This document shows positions 9,546-17,803 of a stretch of DNA of 64,000 bases, piece after piece. Each line of letters begins with the position of its first letter. Within the stretch, counting starts at the first letter, position 1. The stretch covers positions 158,239 through 222,238 of the forward strand of contig NZ_AEYW01000004.1 of NCBI RefSeq assembly GCF_000192475.1, in the 5' to 3' direction. This stretch comes from Ruegeria conchae (GTDB lineage Bacteria > Pseudomonadota > Alphaproteobacteria > Rhodobacterales > Rhodobacteraceae). The notes under the pieces are model-generated. The model saw only the letters and a program-made list of their open reading frames with translations. It was not told where the DNA came from and did not search any database. Position numbers and translations under genes: made by a program.

Positions 9546-9585
9546 ATAGTAGGGGCACACAGATTGATTCGTCAACTCAGTTGAC
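9546..9585 (-). promoter_or_regulatory. Promoter and operator of the MarR-isochorismatase unit
   Basis: On the minus strand, TTGACG (9575-9570) and TACTAT (9551-9546) are 18 bases apart. A perfect palindrome GTCAAC-TCA-GTTGAC (9571-9585) overlaps the -35 box. The -10 box ends six bases before the ATG at 9539, so the transcript should be leaderless. Confidence 0.6.
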
Positions 9586-9659
9586 AAGATAAAGCGCAGG
9601 TTCCGGGTCGCAAGATCGCCGGGGGCAAGTTACTGTTCCTGTAACTGATGAGGTGACCG

Positions 9660-10511
9660 ATGAACATCCAGACAGCAGAAAGCGGATATCATTACAACGT
9701 CATGCGGCGCGCGATCGAATTGATCGATCAGGGTGGAGAGAATCTCAGCCTTGATGAGCTGGCCTGCCAAATGGATATGAGCCCAGCCCATTTCCAGCGC
9801 CTGTTCTCGCGCTGGACTGGGGTGTCACCTAAGCGATATCAGCAATACCTGACTTTGGGCCATGCCAAGGCACTGCTACGCGAACGTTTTACCACGCTGG
9901 AGACCGCGCATAACGTCGGATTATCCGGTAGCGGGCGGTTACACGATCTGTTCCTGAAATGGGAATCCATGAGCCCCGGCGAATACGCGCGTAAAGGCGC
10001 GGGTCTGACGATCTATTGGGGTTGGTTTGAAAGCCCGTTTGGCCCAGCTCTGGTCATGGGGACCGACAAGGGGATCTGCGGCATCGCCTTTGGCGCTGAA
10101 ACAGGTGAAGTAGAGGCGATGGAAGACATGCTGTCGCGCTGGCCTCAGGCCGAGTTCGTCGAAGACCCGATGCGTTTGCGCCCATGGGTTCTTAGTGCCT
10201 TTGGCGCCGAAAGTGACCGCTTGCAACCGACCCCGCTCTATCTGATTGGCTCTCCGTTGCAGATCAAAGTGTGGGAGGCGTTGATGCACATCCCATCTGG
10301 ACAGGTCACTACCTATTCAGAAATCGCGCAGCGGGTTGGTTCGCCACAAGCGGTACGCGCCGTGGGCACCGCGGTCGGGCGCAACCCGGTCAGCTGGCTG
10401 ATCCCGTGCCACCGTGCCTTACGCAAATCGGGCGGTTTGGGTGGTTACCACTGGGGGCTGCCGGTCAAACGCGCCATGCTGGCCTTTGAGGCTGCGCAGG
10501 CGGACGCCTGA
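9660..10511 (+). CDS. AraC-type HTH fused to methylated-DNA-protein cysteine methyltransferase
   Basis: The 283-residue protein has an AraC DNA-binding domain (about 15-112: 'SLDELACQMDMSPAHFQRLFSRWTGVSPKRY') and an Ogt/AGT domain. The latter carries 'GQVTTYSEIAQRVGSPQAVRAVG' and the active-site PCHR with acceptor Cys250. It removes O6-alkyl groups from guanine. Compared with Ada it lacks the N-terminal zinc/phosphotriester domain, so methyl-dependent activation of transcription in the Ada manner is unlikely. It is divergent from the MarR gene. Confidence 0.9.
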   Translation: MNIQTAESGYHYNVMRRAIELIDQGGENLSLDELACQMDMSPAHFQRLFSRWTGVSPKRYQQYLTLGHAKALLRERFTTLETAHNVGLSGSGRLHDLFLKWESMSPGEYARKGAGLTIYWGWFESPFGPALVMGTDKGICGIAFGAETGEVEAMEDMLSRWPQAEFVEDPMRLRPWVLSAFGAESDRLQPTPLYLIGSPLQIKVWEALMHIPSGQVTTYSEIAQRVGSPQAVRAVGTAVGRNPVSWLIPCHRALRKSGGLGGYHWGLPVKRAMLAFEAAQADA

Positions 10512-10687
10512 TTGACAGGTCGACCCGAGGCTGCCAAAAGGCGCGGCAGGTTCGGGTCCCCTGCCGTTCGCAGCCTTTGGCTTTGGTGAAACCCGGTTGA
10601 ATCACATCTGTTGCCCTTTCCAGGCGCGCGGATGGCAATGCGAGCCCCGTCCAGATTTCGCGCCCGTTCAAGGAAACGAGGCACATC

Positions 10688-11122
10688 ATGACACAAACTC
10701 AAAACATCGCTCCGGTTGCGGAGCTGAAAGAGCAGGCAAAACGCCTGCGCAAACGCCTGCAAGATACAGGTGTTACGCTATTGCATAGCGAGGCGTTGGA
10801 ATTGCTGGCACATCAGCATGGTGTGCGCGATTGGAACACCCTGCACGCCTTGGCCGGTAACCGAATGCAACTACGCATTGGTGACCGGGTTGAGGGCCGA
10901 TATTTGGGTCAGCCCTTTACTGCGGAAATCCGTGGCCTGACAATCTTGGGTGATGGATCACATCGGCGGGTGACCCTGCAGTTCGACGCGCCTGTAGATG
11001 TGGTACAGTTCGATAGTTTTTCGGCTTATCGGCAGCGTGTCACCGGCGAGATTGGCTGGGATGGTCGATCCACCCGGCACACGTCGAATGGAGAGCCTCA
11101 ACTGACCATTCGACCGGTTTGA
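10688..11122 (+). CDS. Glyoxalase-superfamily-related protein
   Basis: The 144-residue protein opens with 'ELKEQAKRLRKRLQDTGV' and 'LLHSEALELLAHQHGVRDWNTLHAL', the conserved helical module of the glyoxalase-related protein family. A beta-rich part then resembles a small barrel (LRIGDRVEGRYLGQPFTAEI). No enzymatic residues of glyoxalase I are visible, so the family name says little about function. The preceding 176 bases show no second gene. Confidence 0.7.
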   Translation: MTQTQNIAPVAELKEQAKRLRKRLQDTGVTLLHSEALELLAHQHGVRDWNTLHALAGNRMQLRIGDRVEGRYLGQPFTAEIRGLTILGDGSHRRVTLQFDAPVDVVQFDSFSAYRQRVTGEIGWDGRSTRHTSNGEPQLTIRPV

Positions 11123-11128
11123 TAGCGA

Positions 11129-11158
11129 GCTCCTGCCCGGCGATTGCAGGGCAGGAGC
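11129..11158. terminator. Hairpin between convergent genes
   Basis: A perfect 10-bp stem (GCTCCTGCCC / GGGCAGGAGC) encloses a 10-base loop. The T-tract on either side is poor, so it may act as a weak bidirectional terminator between the glyoxalase-like gene and the glutathione S-transferase gene. Confidence 0.5.
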
Positions 11159-11167
11159 ATTCCTATT

Positions 11168-11878
11168 CTATCCGCAGCACCCGCTCCCGGTGGATTTTGC
11201 AGGCGCGCTGGGTGCTTCATTCAGGTTTGCACCTCGCCCAAGCCATGTGCGTTCGGCCAAATAAAAATCCGAGAACTTCTGATCGAAATCCGCGGGTACG
11301 GATTTCGCCGGAATTCCCGTTTGCAGCACAGCCTGCTGCCATGCCTTCACTTTGGGATAACCCGCAAGCATGTCATAACCGCTTTGTTTTTCGACAATAG
11401 CCGCGCGGTGCAGCAGCGGCAGCCATGCGATATCAACATTGCCGAGTTCTTCGCCGGCAAAAAATGAGCCCTCGCCCAGTTGTTTCTCTACCCTGGCAAA
11501 CGACGCATCCAGTTTGCGGATGCGATCATCCAGCGTCGCCTTGTCGGCGCTCTGCATCGTACTGCATTGGACCAGATAGTGTTTCGTCGCCTGATAGCTC
11601 CAAGCGCGATTAACTGCGCGTTGCTCGGGCGAAATGTCTGTCTGCAATGGCGCTGTGACATCGTCGATATATTCTACGATCGCGTCGGATTCGAACAGCA
11701 CGGTACCGTTCTCGGTTACCAGGACAGGCACTTGGCCCGTCGGTGAAATTTCCAAAAACCAGTCCGGTTTGTCGCTTAGGCTGATGTATTCAACGTCATA
11801 GGCTACGTTTTTTGCTTCCAGCATAGCGGTGACACGCTGCACGAACGGGCAGATTTTGAAGCTGATAATTTTGATCAT
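11168..11878 (-). CDS. Glutathione S-transferase (CPF-motif, omega-like)
   Basis: The 236-residue protein has a thioredoxin-like N-terminal domain with 'SFKICPFVQRV' (active-site Cys near residue 11), the cis-proline 'GQVPVL' and 'FESDAIVEYID', then an all-helical C-terminal domain. A C-x-x-type catalytic cysteine points to thiol transfer or reductive deglutathionylation rather than classic conjugation. The C-terminus is extended by a flexible tail ending GSGCCG. It lies 64 bases after the SigZ-like sigma gene in the same direction and is probably under its control or cotranscribed. Confidence 0.85.
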   Translation of the reverse strand: MIKIISFKICPFVQRVTAMLEAKNVAYDVEYISLSDKPDWFLEISPTGQVPVLVTENGTVLFESDAIVEYIDDVTAPLQTDISPEQRAVNRAWSYQATKHYLVQCSTMQSADKATLDDRIRKLDASFARVEKQLGEGSFFAGEELGNVDIAWLPLLHRAAIVEKQSGYDMLAGYPKVKAWQQAVLQTGIPAKSVPADFDQKFSDFYLAERTWLGRGANLNEAPSAPAKSTGSGCCG

Positions 11879-11942
11879 CGTTTTATCCTTTTGATACGTT
11901 CACCTGTAAGACGGCGCCCGCATCAAAAAGACGAAGATTGGC

Positions 11943-12485
11943 TCAACATTTTTTGCAGTTATCTGGCTTCAAATGATATTCCGCAATATTTCCGCGTGTA
12001 TCCATGGTCCAGTTACAGCAATCGTCAAATGCTTTACGCAGGTCGTCGCGACCCTTTTGAACTCTGGATTTCAATGTCGAATAAGATAGTCCGTGAGCCT
12101 TGGCATATTCTTTTTGGGACATGCCATTGATGTCGATGTCCATAAGTAGCTTTGCCGTCTCGGCGGGCAAGCCGCGGATAAATGGCTCGACGCAATTTTC
12201 CAGTTCCTGACGGATGCCCGGATCGTCACTAGAATACCAAAGATCTTCAGGATCAACGATCTTTGCCCGCGCGTTTTTTCTGTAGAAATCGATGATTGTG
12301 CGGTCAGCAGTCTGGAACAGCCAGGATTGCAATTTCGAAGGGTCGCTGAGTGTCGGCAGCCCTGTGAAAACCTTGATCGATATTTCCTGCAAAAGATCGT
12401 CTACATCCGCCGGGTTTGCCACCTTGGAATGCAGGAACGCCTTGATACGTGCGCGGTAGTTTGGCCAGATTTCTTCTATTTGCAT
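11943..12485 (-). CDS. ECF RNA polymerase sigma factor, SigZ-like
   Basis: The 180-residue protein has sigma region 2 ('DDLLQEISIKVFTGLPTL...LQSWLFQTADRTIIDFYRKN') and region 4 ('GMSQKEYAKAHGLSYSTLKSRVQKGRDDL'). The C-terminal extension (CCNWTMDTRGNIAEYHLKP then a final NCKKC) is the tail I associate with SigZ-type ECF factors. No anti-sigma gene is adjacent. The cysteine-rich tail may sense metals or redox state. The neighbouring glutathione S-transferase is a plausible target. Confidence 0.85.
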   Translation of the reverse strand: MQIEEIWPNYRARIKAFLHSKVANPADVDDLLQEISIKVFTGLPTLSDPSKLQSWLFQTADRTIIDFYRKNARAKIVDPEDLWYSSDDPGIRQELENCVEPFIRGLPAETAKLLMDIDINGMSQKEYAKAHGLSYSTLKSRVQKGRDDLRKAFDDCCNWTMDTRGNIAEYHLKPDNCKKC

Positions 12486-12567
12486 AACTGGCAGGTATGG
12501 TCACCCAGAAGGCTTTTTTCAAGTTTGGCCAGTTCCGAGACGCTGGGAAGCGTTTCCAAATGAAAGC

Positions 12568-12592
12568 GGAGCGCGCCTGCGAAGCGCACTCC
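12568..12592 (-). terminator. Possible terminator after the aldehyde dehydrogenase gene
   Basis: A 9-bp stem with one G-T pair and a 7-base loop lies just downstream of the ALDH stop. On the minus strand it is followed by GCTTTCATTT, a modest T-rich tail. Confidence 0.4.
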
Positions 12593-12616
12593 ACCAAAGT
12601 CAAATGTTATGGATAC

Positions 12617-14056
12617 TTACTCCGCAGCCCAGCCGCCTACGGCCTTCACTTCCAGAAAGTCTTCCAACCCCCACACGCCGCCTTCACGACCGTTCCCGGA
12701 TTGCTTCATACCCCCAAACGGTGACCCTGCACTGCGAGACTGGCCATTCATCTCAACCATGCCGGATCGCAACACGCGGGCCATTCGATTGGCACGGTCG
12801 CCATCTTGGGTCTGCACATAGTTGGTTAGCCCATAAGGCGTGTCATTGGCGATCTCGATGGCCTCATCCTCGGTATCAAACGGGATCATGGTCAGGACGG
12901 GGCCAAAGATTTCTTCGCGGGCGATTGTCATCTGATTGTTTGCATCAGCAAATACTGTGGGGCGTACATAATAGCCCTTGTTCAATCCCTCGGGCCGACC
13001 GGTGCCACCAGCGACCAGGCGCGCTCCTTCGTCGATACCCTGCTGGATCAGGTCCTGAATCTTGGTCCACTGAACCTCATTCACCACCGGTCCGATATGG
13101 CGACCTTCTTCAGCGGCGCTGCCCACGGTAACCTTGTTGGCGACCTCGGCGGCGGTCTCAACCGCCTGGTCATATATGGGACGCTGCACCAGCATCCGGC
13201 TGGGCGCGTTGCAGCTTTGGCCGGTGTTGTTCATCATGTGCAGCACGCCGCGTTTGACGGCCTTTTCATCCGCATCTGCAAAGACCACATTTGCGCCTTT
13301 GCCACCCAGTTCCAGATGTACCTTTTTCAAGGTATCGGCAGCGTTTTTGGAAATCGCAGTACCTGCGCGGGTCGAGCCGGTGAAGCTGACCATATCCACA
13401 TCCGGATGCCCCGATAGCTGCGAGCCGACGCCGACACCATCGCCGTTCACCAGATTGAAGACGCCTGCTGGGAAACCAGCCTCATCCATCATCTCGGCAA
13501 AAATCATCGCGTTCAGCGGGCTCTGTTCCGAGGGTTTTATCACCATCGTGCAGCCCGCAATCGCAGCGGCGCCCACCTTGAGCGTGACCTGATTCATCGG
13601 CCAATTCCAGGGCGTGATCAGGGCGGCGACACCTACCGCCTCATAGATGATCCGGTCATTCGGCGCGTGATCACCCAGCGGACGTTCGAACTGAAACGCC
13701 TTGGCGGCGCGGATAAAGTTTTTCAGGTGATAGATGCCCGCACCGGATTGCTGGGTACGCGCCATGTCAATCGGCGCACCCATTTCCATGGACATCGCCT
13801 GCGCCAGATCCTCCGAACGCGTAGCATAGATGTCGACCAGCTTTTCCACCAAAGCGATGCGCTCTTCGACGGGTGTGGCCATCCAGCCGGGCAGGGCGGC
13901 TTTGGCCGCAGCGACCGCCGCATTCGTGTCGGCCTCAGATCCCAGCGAGATCACCGCGCAGGGCTCTTCGGTCGAGGGGTCGATGACATTGAAATCATTC
14001 GGTTCTGATGGGGCGACCCATTTGCCGTTGATATAGAAATCGCGCTTTTCGATCAT
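12617..14056 (-). CDS. NAD(P)-dependent aldehyde dehydrogenase
   Basis: The 479-residue enzyme contains the family motifs in order: 'TPWNWPMNQVTLKVGAA' (Asn of the oxyanion hole), 'FTGSTRAGTAI', the general base in 'LELGGKGANVVF' and the nucleophile in 'NNTGQSCNAPSRM'. The length is typical. The aldehyde substrate cannot be told; it belongs to the broad medium/long-chain group. A strong GGAGGATG site precedes the ATG, and a TetR-type dyad (14084-14097) lies upstream. It is divergent from the peroxiredoxin gene. Confidence 0.85.
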   Translation of the reverse strand: MIEKRDFYINGKWVAPSEPNDFNVIDPSTEEPCAVISLGSEADTNAAVAAAKAALPGWMATPVEERIALVEKLVDIYATRSEDLAQAMSMEMGAPIDMARTQQSGAGIYHLKNFIRAAKAFQFERPLGDHAPNDRIIYEAVGVAALITPWNWPMNQVTLKVGAAAIAGCTMVIKPSEQSPLNAMIFAEMMDEAGFPAGVFNLVNGDGVGVGSQLSGHPDVDMVSFTGSTRAGTAISKNAADTLKKVHLELGGKGANVVFADADEKAVKRGVLHMMNNTGQSCNAPSRMLVQRPIYDQAVETAAEVANKVTVGSAAEEGRHIGPVVNEVQWTKIQDLIQQGIDEGARLVAGGTGRPEGLNKGYYVRPTVFADANNQMTIAREEIFGPVLTMIPFDTEDEAIEIANDTPYGLTNYVQTQDGDRANRMARVLRSGMVEMNGQSRSAGSPFGGMKQSGNGREGGVWGLEDFLEVKAVGGWAAE

Positions 14057-14083
14057 GGCTCATCCTCCGGAGCAAAAATAAAT

Positions 14084-14097
14084 CGACCGTCCGGTCG
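14084..14097. promoter_or_regulatory. TetR-type operator candidate upstream of the aldehyde dehydrogenase
   Basis: CGACCG-TC-CGGTCG is a perfect 6-2-6 inverted repeat, with flanking AA(T) and GTT, 27 bases before the ALDH start. It resembles the ACCGACCGGTCGGT-like sites of many TetR repressors. No TetR gene is in the window. Confidence 0.5.
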
Positions 14098-14146
14098 GTT
14101 TTCATGTGCACTCTGTCACCTGACCTGATGCAAGGCAAGTGAGAAT

Positions 14147-14166
14147 CATAATTTGATCAAATTATG
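14147..14166. promoter_or_regulatory. Perfect 20-bp palindrome between ALDH and peroxiredoxin genes
   Basis: CATAATTTGA and its exact complement TCAAATTATG meet with no spacer. It lies 108 bases before the peroxiredoxin start and 90 before the ALDH start, so it could serve either gene as an operator. Confidence 0.5.
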
Positions 14167-14273
14167 TATCTACCGAATTTCCTGACAGGGCAACATGAAT
14201 GGTTTAACCTTTGCGCTAAGTGATTAGATTGGCTGCAACCGACTCACGATTTTCACAGTAGAGGAGTTTTCCA

Positions 14274-14924
14274 ATGGGTTTGCGTATCAATGACACCGTC
14301 CCGAATTTCACAGCAGAAACCGATCAAGGCACCGTCCAATTCCATGACTGGATCGGCGACAGCTGGGCAATCCTGTTCTCGCATCCCAAGGATTTCACCC
14401 CTGTCTGCACGACCGAGTTCTCGGCCGTTGCGCAGCTGAATGATGAATGGGCGGCGCGGAACACCAAGGTGATGGGTGTGTCGGTCGATGGTGTCGAAGA
14501 CCACAAGAAGTGGAAGAAAGACATCGAAGCATATGGCAACGCCAACCCCGGCTTCCCGATCATTGCTGATGATGGGTTGGCGGTGTCTAAGGCCTTCGAC
14601 ATGTTGCCTGCCGAAGCTTATCTGCCCGACGGCCGCACGCCTGCCGACAGTGCCACCGTACGTTCGGTCTTTATCATTGGCCCGGACAAGCAACTGAAAC
14701 TGTCGATGACCTACCCAATGACCGTGGGTCGGAACTTTGCCGAGATCCTGCGCGCACTGGACGGGCTGCAAATGAGCGCCAAGGGCGTGGCAACTCCCGC
14801 CAACTGGGTGCCGGGTGAGGATGTGATCATCCCGCCTACGGTATCGAATGATGAGGCGAAAGAAAAGTTCGGCGAGTTCGAGACGATCTTCCCTTATCTG
14901 CGCAAGACCAAAGCGCCGTCCTAA
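14274..14924 (+). CDS. 1-Cys peroxiredoxin (Prx6 type)
   Basis: The 216-residue thiol peroxidase has 'FSHPKDFTPVCTTEF' with peroxidatic Cys45, the only cysteine in the protein, so there is no resolving cysteine. The length and the C-terminal 'ANWVPGEDVIIPPTVSNDEAKEKF' extension are those of Prx6-like enzymes. It reduces hydrogen peroxide or lipid hydroperoxides with an external thiol donor. GTAGAGGAG precedes the ATG. It is followed by a strong terminator and stands alone. Confidence 0.95.
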   Translation: MGLRINDTVPNFTAETDQGTVQFHDWIGDSWAILFSHPKDFTPVCTTEFSAVAQLNDEWAARNTKVMGVSVDGVEDHKKWKKDIEAYGNANPGFPIIADDGLAVSKAFDMLPAEAYLPDGRTPADSATVRSVFIIGPDKQLKLSMTYPMTVGRNFAEILRALDGLQMSAKGVATPANWVPGEDVIIPPTVSNDEAKEKFGEFETIFPYLRKTKAPS

Positions 14925-14936
14925 ACGGATAGACGG

Positions 14937-14964
14937 GCAGGGGGCAAAAGCCCCCTGCTTTTTT
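14937..14964 (+). terminator. Rho-independent terminator of the peroxiredoxin gene
   Basis: A perfect 9-bp GC-rich stem (GCAGGGGGC / GCCCCCTGC) with an AAAA loop is followed by six T residues. Confidence 0.9.
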
Positions 14965-15959
14965 CAATGCACAAAAGCTGGTGTGGTCCCGGAAGGGGCG
15001 CACAAACCCGAGCGCAAAATCTGCACTTCGAATGATCTCAGCACCGGCAACACGGTATCACCATAGCCGCGTGCACCCGACTGCAGTTCGGGAAACAGAC
15101 CGAACAGCTCTTCCTTCACCGCCACACTCATCACGTCGAGTGTATGGTCGCCGGGATAAAATGATTCCGACCACAACCCTTCAACATTCACCAACTCATG
15201 CTGGTCGAACAGGATGTGAATATACTCGACACCTCCTCCCGGCGGCAGCTGGTTGATGGTCTTGCCGTTGACCAGAGATTTAGCAGTCGCCAGCATCATC
15301 GAGTGATTATGATGAAGTTCCATTGCCGGTGACGAAACGACCACCCGATGCTGCGGCGACAGCAGCAGATCTCGCGACGGCGTTTGCGGTCCAAGACTGC
15401 CTGCATTGATTCGGATCGGGCAATGCTTTGGGGTTTGCTTCAAATTCGTCTCACTCAGCAGTCGTCTACCCACCCAGCGCACGGCCCGGCTGGTGCCATC
15501 CGCGACGATCACCTGATCCCCGACTTTGATCTCTTCAATCAAGCGGCGACCGGACGGGGTTAGGATGTAGGACCCCGATGTGAAGCAGACAAAGCTAGGC
15601 AGGCTGTCATAGGCCACCAGCGGCGCTGGGTTTTGCGCCAGCGTGTTGCCTGTCAGAACATCGCCGACTTCAACATCGCCAGAGGTCACGACGATGTATT
15701 GCGTCCCTGAAAAATTAATCAGCGTATAGGTAACTGGCACCCCGCTTACAGTGGCCGTGTAACCTTCGAAAATCTGGAGGTTGCCCGAGTTGTCCAGGTT
15801 AGGAAGCGTACTGGTGTTAAACTGCTTGCCGCCGTTTCCATCCGGATCCTCAAGAAGGCCGTCATCATCGGTGATTTCGACCTGATACCCTTCGGTGATG
15901 GTCACGCTTGGATTGCCAAACGGGTCGCCGCTGATTTCATAGATGGTGATCGAGGCCAA
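14964..15959 (-). CDS. Hint-domain (hedgehog/intein-like) protein
   Basis: The 331-residue protein has an N-terminal part (1-125) of short beta-strand repeats and a Hint domain starting at 'CFTSGSYILTPSGRRLIEEIKVGDQV' near residue 127. It continues through 'LLLSPQHRVVV' and 'HILFDQHELVNVEGLWSESFYPG'. This Hint type is abundant in Rhodobacteraceae, often on large secreted proteins. Self-cleavage at the Cys is possible but unproven. No signal peptide is visible, so export, if any, is non-classical. Confidence 0.8.
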   Translation of the reverse strand: MASITIYEISGDPFGNPSVTITEGYQVEITDDDGLLEDPDGNGGKQFNTSTLPNLDNSGNLQIFEGYTATVSGVPVTYTLINFSGTQYIVVTSGDVEVGDVLTGNTLAQNPAPLVAYDSLPSFVCFTSGSYILTPSGRRLIEEIKVGDQVIVADGTSRAVRWVGRRLLSETNLKQTPKHCPIRINAGSLGPQTPSRDLLLSPQHRVVVSSPAMELHHNHSMMLATAKSLVNGKTINQLPPGGGVEYIHILFDQHELVNVEGLWSESFYPGDHTLDVMSVAVKEELFGLFPELQSGARGYGDTVLPVLRSFEVQILRSGLCAPSGTTPAFVH

Positions 15960-16234
15960 AGCGGAGCGATTTCCCAGATATCGTTATATTCCTTAACTTT
16001 GAGCTAACTCAACTTATAAGTGTTAAGAATTGGTTTACCGAACCTGCACCTGAGTGCGGCTAAGGACGGTGTGAGCGGTACCCGAGGCCCCGTGGGTGTC
16101 TCCTTTCTAATGAAGCGCGCATAGGGTCTGACAGCTTTATTGACCGGCCAAATCAGGATCAGAATCCAAGGCAGATTGACTAAGTATCATGTGCACCCCA
16201 CACTTGCGGCTTTTGAACACTTGGGGGTTTTGAC
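15960..16234. other. Intergenic region between Hint and decarboxylase genes
   Basis: No gene is seen. It contains a 10-bp palindrome ACTTATAAGT (16012-16021) and an inverted pair CTTAAC (15992-15997) / GTTAAG (16022-16027), possibly operator sites for either divergent gene. Confidence 0.3.
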
Positions 16235-17680
16235 ATGGGCAATTTTGAAGAATCTCTGGATCCGGAAGACTGGACTCTATCGCGTAATCTTGCACATCAG
16301 ATGGTTGACGATGCGATCGGGCATTTGTCCCAGGTCCGTGATCGGCATGTCTGGCAGGAAATGCCGGATACAGTTCGAAACTTCTTCAAATCCCCTGCAC
16401 CCATGACGTCGCAGCCGCTTGATGCCGTCTATGCCGACCTGCGCGAAAACCTGTTCCCGTATTCCATGGGCAACATCCATCCACGGTTCTGGGGATGGTA
16501 TATGGGTTCGTCCAATTTCACCGGTGCACTGGGCGATTTTATTGCCGCGGTTGACGGTTCGAACCTTGGTGGCGGCAACACGGCTGCGGCGATGATCGAC
16601 AATCAGGTGGTTGACTGGTTCAAGGAATTGATGGGCTTTCCCGAGGACGCTAGTGGAACTCTGACCAGCGGTGGCTCGATGGCCAATATGGTGGCTCTGA
16701 ATGTGGCGCGAAACGCACTTGCCGGCGTTGACGTTCGCGCCGAAGGCATATTGGGCATGCCGCAACCCCTCAGGTTTTACGCTTCAGACCAAGTACATAG
16801 CTGCCATCAGAAAGCACTCGAGACGATGGGCCATGGCGCAAAGTCGCTGACAGCGGTTGCAAGCGATGACCACAATCGAATGCGCATCCCTGCGTTGGAA
16901 AACGCCATCGCAGCAGACCGGGCCAATGGCATCAAACCGGCCTGCGTGATCGCGACGGCAGGGACGACGAATACCGGTGCAATGGATGATCTCACTGCAG
17001 TCGGGGAAATCTGTCGTCGCGAAGGGATGTGGTTCCATGTTGACGGCTGTATTGGTGCTTTCCTGCGTCTGGCGTCCGCCAACAAACATTTGGTTGATGG
17101 AATAGAGTTGGCCGACTCCATCGCCTTGGACCCGCATAAATGGCTGCACACCCCTTTCGAAGCTGGCTGCGTTCTGGTCCGGGACGCAAAGCGCCAATTC
17201 GATACGTTTGAGATGCACGGCGACTATCTGCAAATTCAGGAACGCGGGCTGATCGCTGGCAAGTTTTTGGCCGACTATAGTTTTGAACTTAGCCGGGGGT
17301 TTAAAGCACTCAAAATCTGGATGTCACTGAAAGAGAACGGGGTCGAAAAGTTTGGCCGTCTGATCGATCAGAACATCGAACAGGCGCGATATCTGCAGCA
17401 ATTGGTGAGTGCCGACCAGCGGCTTGAACTCGTCGCGCCCGTGGACCTGAACATCGTGTGCTTTCGCTATACCAATGGGATCGTGGATGAAGATCGGCTA
17501 AGGGAAATCAACACAGAAATCATGTTACGGGTTCAGGAATCCGGCATCGCGGTTCCCTCTGATACCACCCTGGACGGGAAGCATTGCTTGCGCGTGGCGA
17601 TCAACAATCACCGCACGCAGCGGCAAGATCTGGAGCTTTTCCTCGACACTGTTCTGCAAATCGGAGCGGATTTGGAATGA
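16235..17680 (+). CDS. Group II pyridoxal-5'-phosphate-dependent decarboxylase
   Basis: The 481-residue fold-type I enzyme resembles aromatic-L-amino-acid, glutamate and tyrosine decarboxylases. It shows 'HPRFWGWYMGSSN', 'TLTSGGSMANMVAL', His188 stacking on PLP (QVHSCHQKA), Asp270 in 'WFHVDGCIGAF' and Schiff-base Lys302 in 'ALDPHKWLHTPFE'. Substrate choice cannot be read from the sequence. GGGGG lies shortly before the ATG. It stands alone between divergent and convergent neighbours. Confidence 0.85.
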   Translation: MGNFEESLDPEDWTLSRNLAHQMVDDAIGHLSQVRDRHVWQEMPDTVRNFFKSPAPMTSQPLDAVYADLRENLFPYSMGNIHPRFWGWYMGSSNFTGALGDFIAAVDGSNLGGGNTAAAMIDNQVVDWFKELMGFPEDASGTLTSGGSMANMVALNVARNALAGVDVRAEGILGMPQPLRFYASDQVHSCHQKALETMGHGAKSLTAVASDDHNRMRIPALENAIAADRANGIKPACVIATAGTTNTGAMDDLTAVGEICRREGMWFHVDGCIGAFLRLASANKHLVDGIELADSIALDPHKWLHTPFEAGCVLVRDAKRQFDTFEMHGDYLQIQERGLIAGKFLADYSFELSRGFKALKIWMSLKENGVEKFGRLIDQNIEQARYLQQLVSADQRLELVAPVDLNIVCFRYTNGIVDEDRLREINTEIMLRVQESGIAVPSDTTLDGKHCLRVAINNHRTQRQDLELFLDTVLQIGADLE

Positions 17681-17748
17681 GAGCCCCGCTCCAACACATA
17701 GGTCCGAAGTGGGCGGCACTTGCTTCGGTTTATGCGGGGATCATAAAG

Positions 17749-17777
17749 ACAAAAAGACCCCGGCCTGAACCGGGGTC
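17749..17777 (-). terminator. Rho-independent terminator of pnp
   Basis: An 8-bp stem GACCCCGG / CCGGGGTC (17756-17777) with a 6-base loop; on the minus strand it is followed by TTTTTGTC. It sits 27 bases past the pnp stop. Confidence 0.85.
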
Positions 17778-17803
17778 TCTCGCATCCAAACAGTAAAGGC
17801 AGA

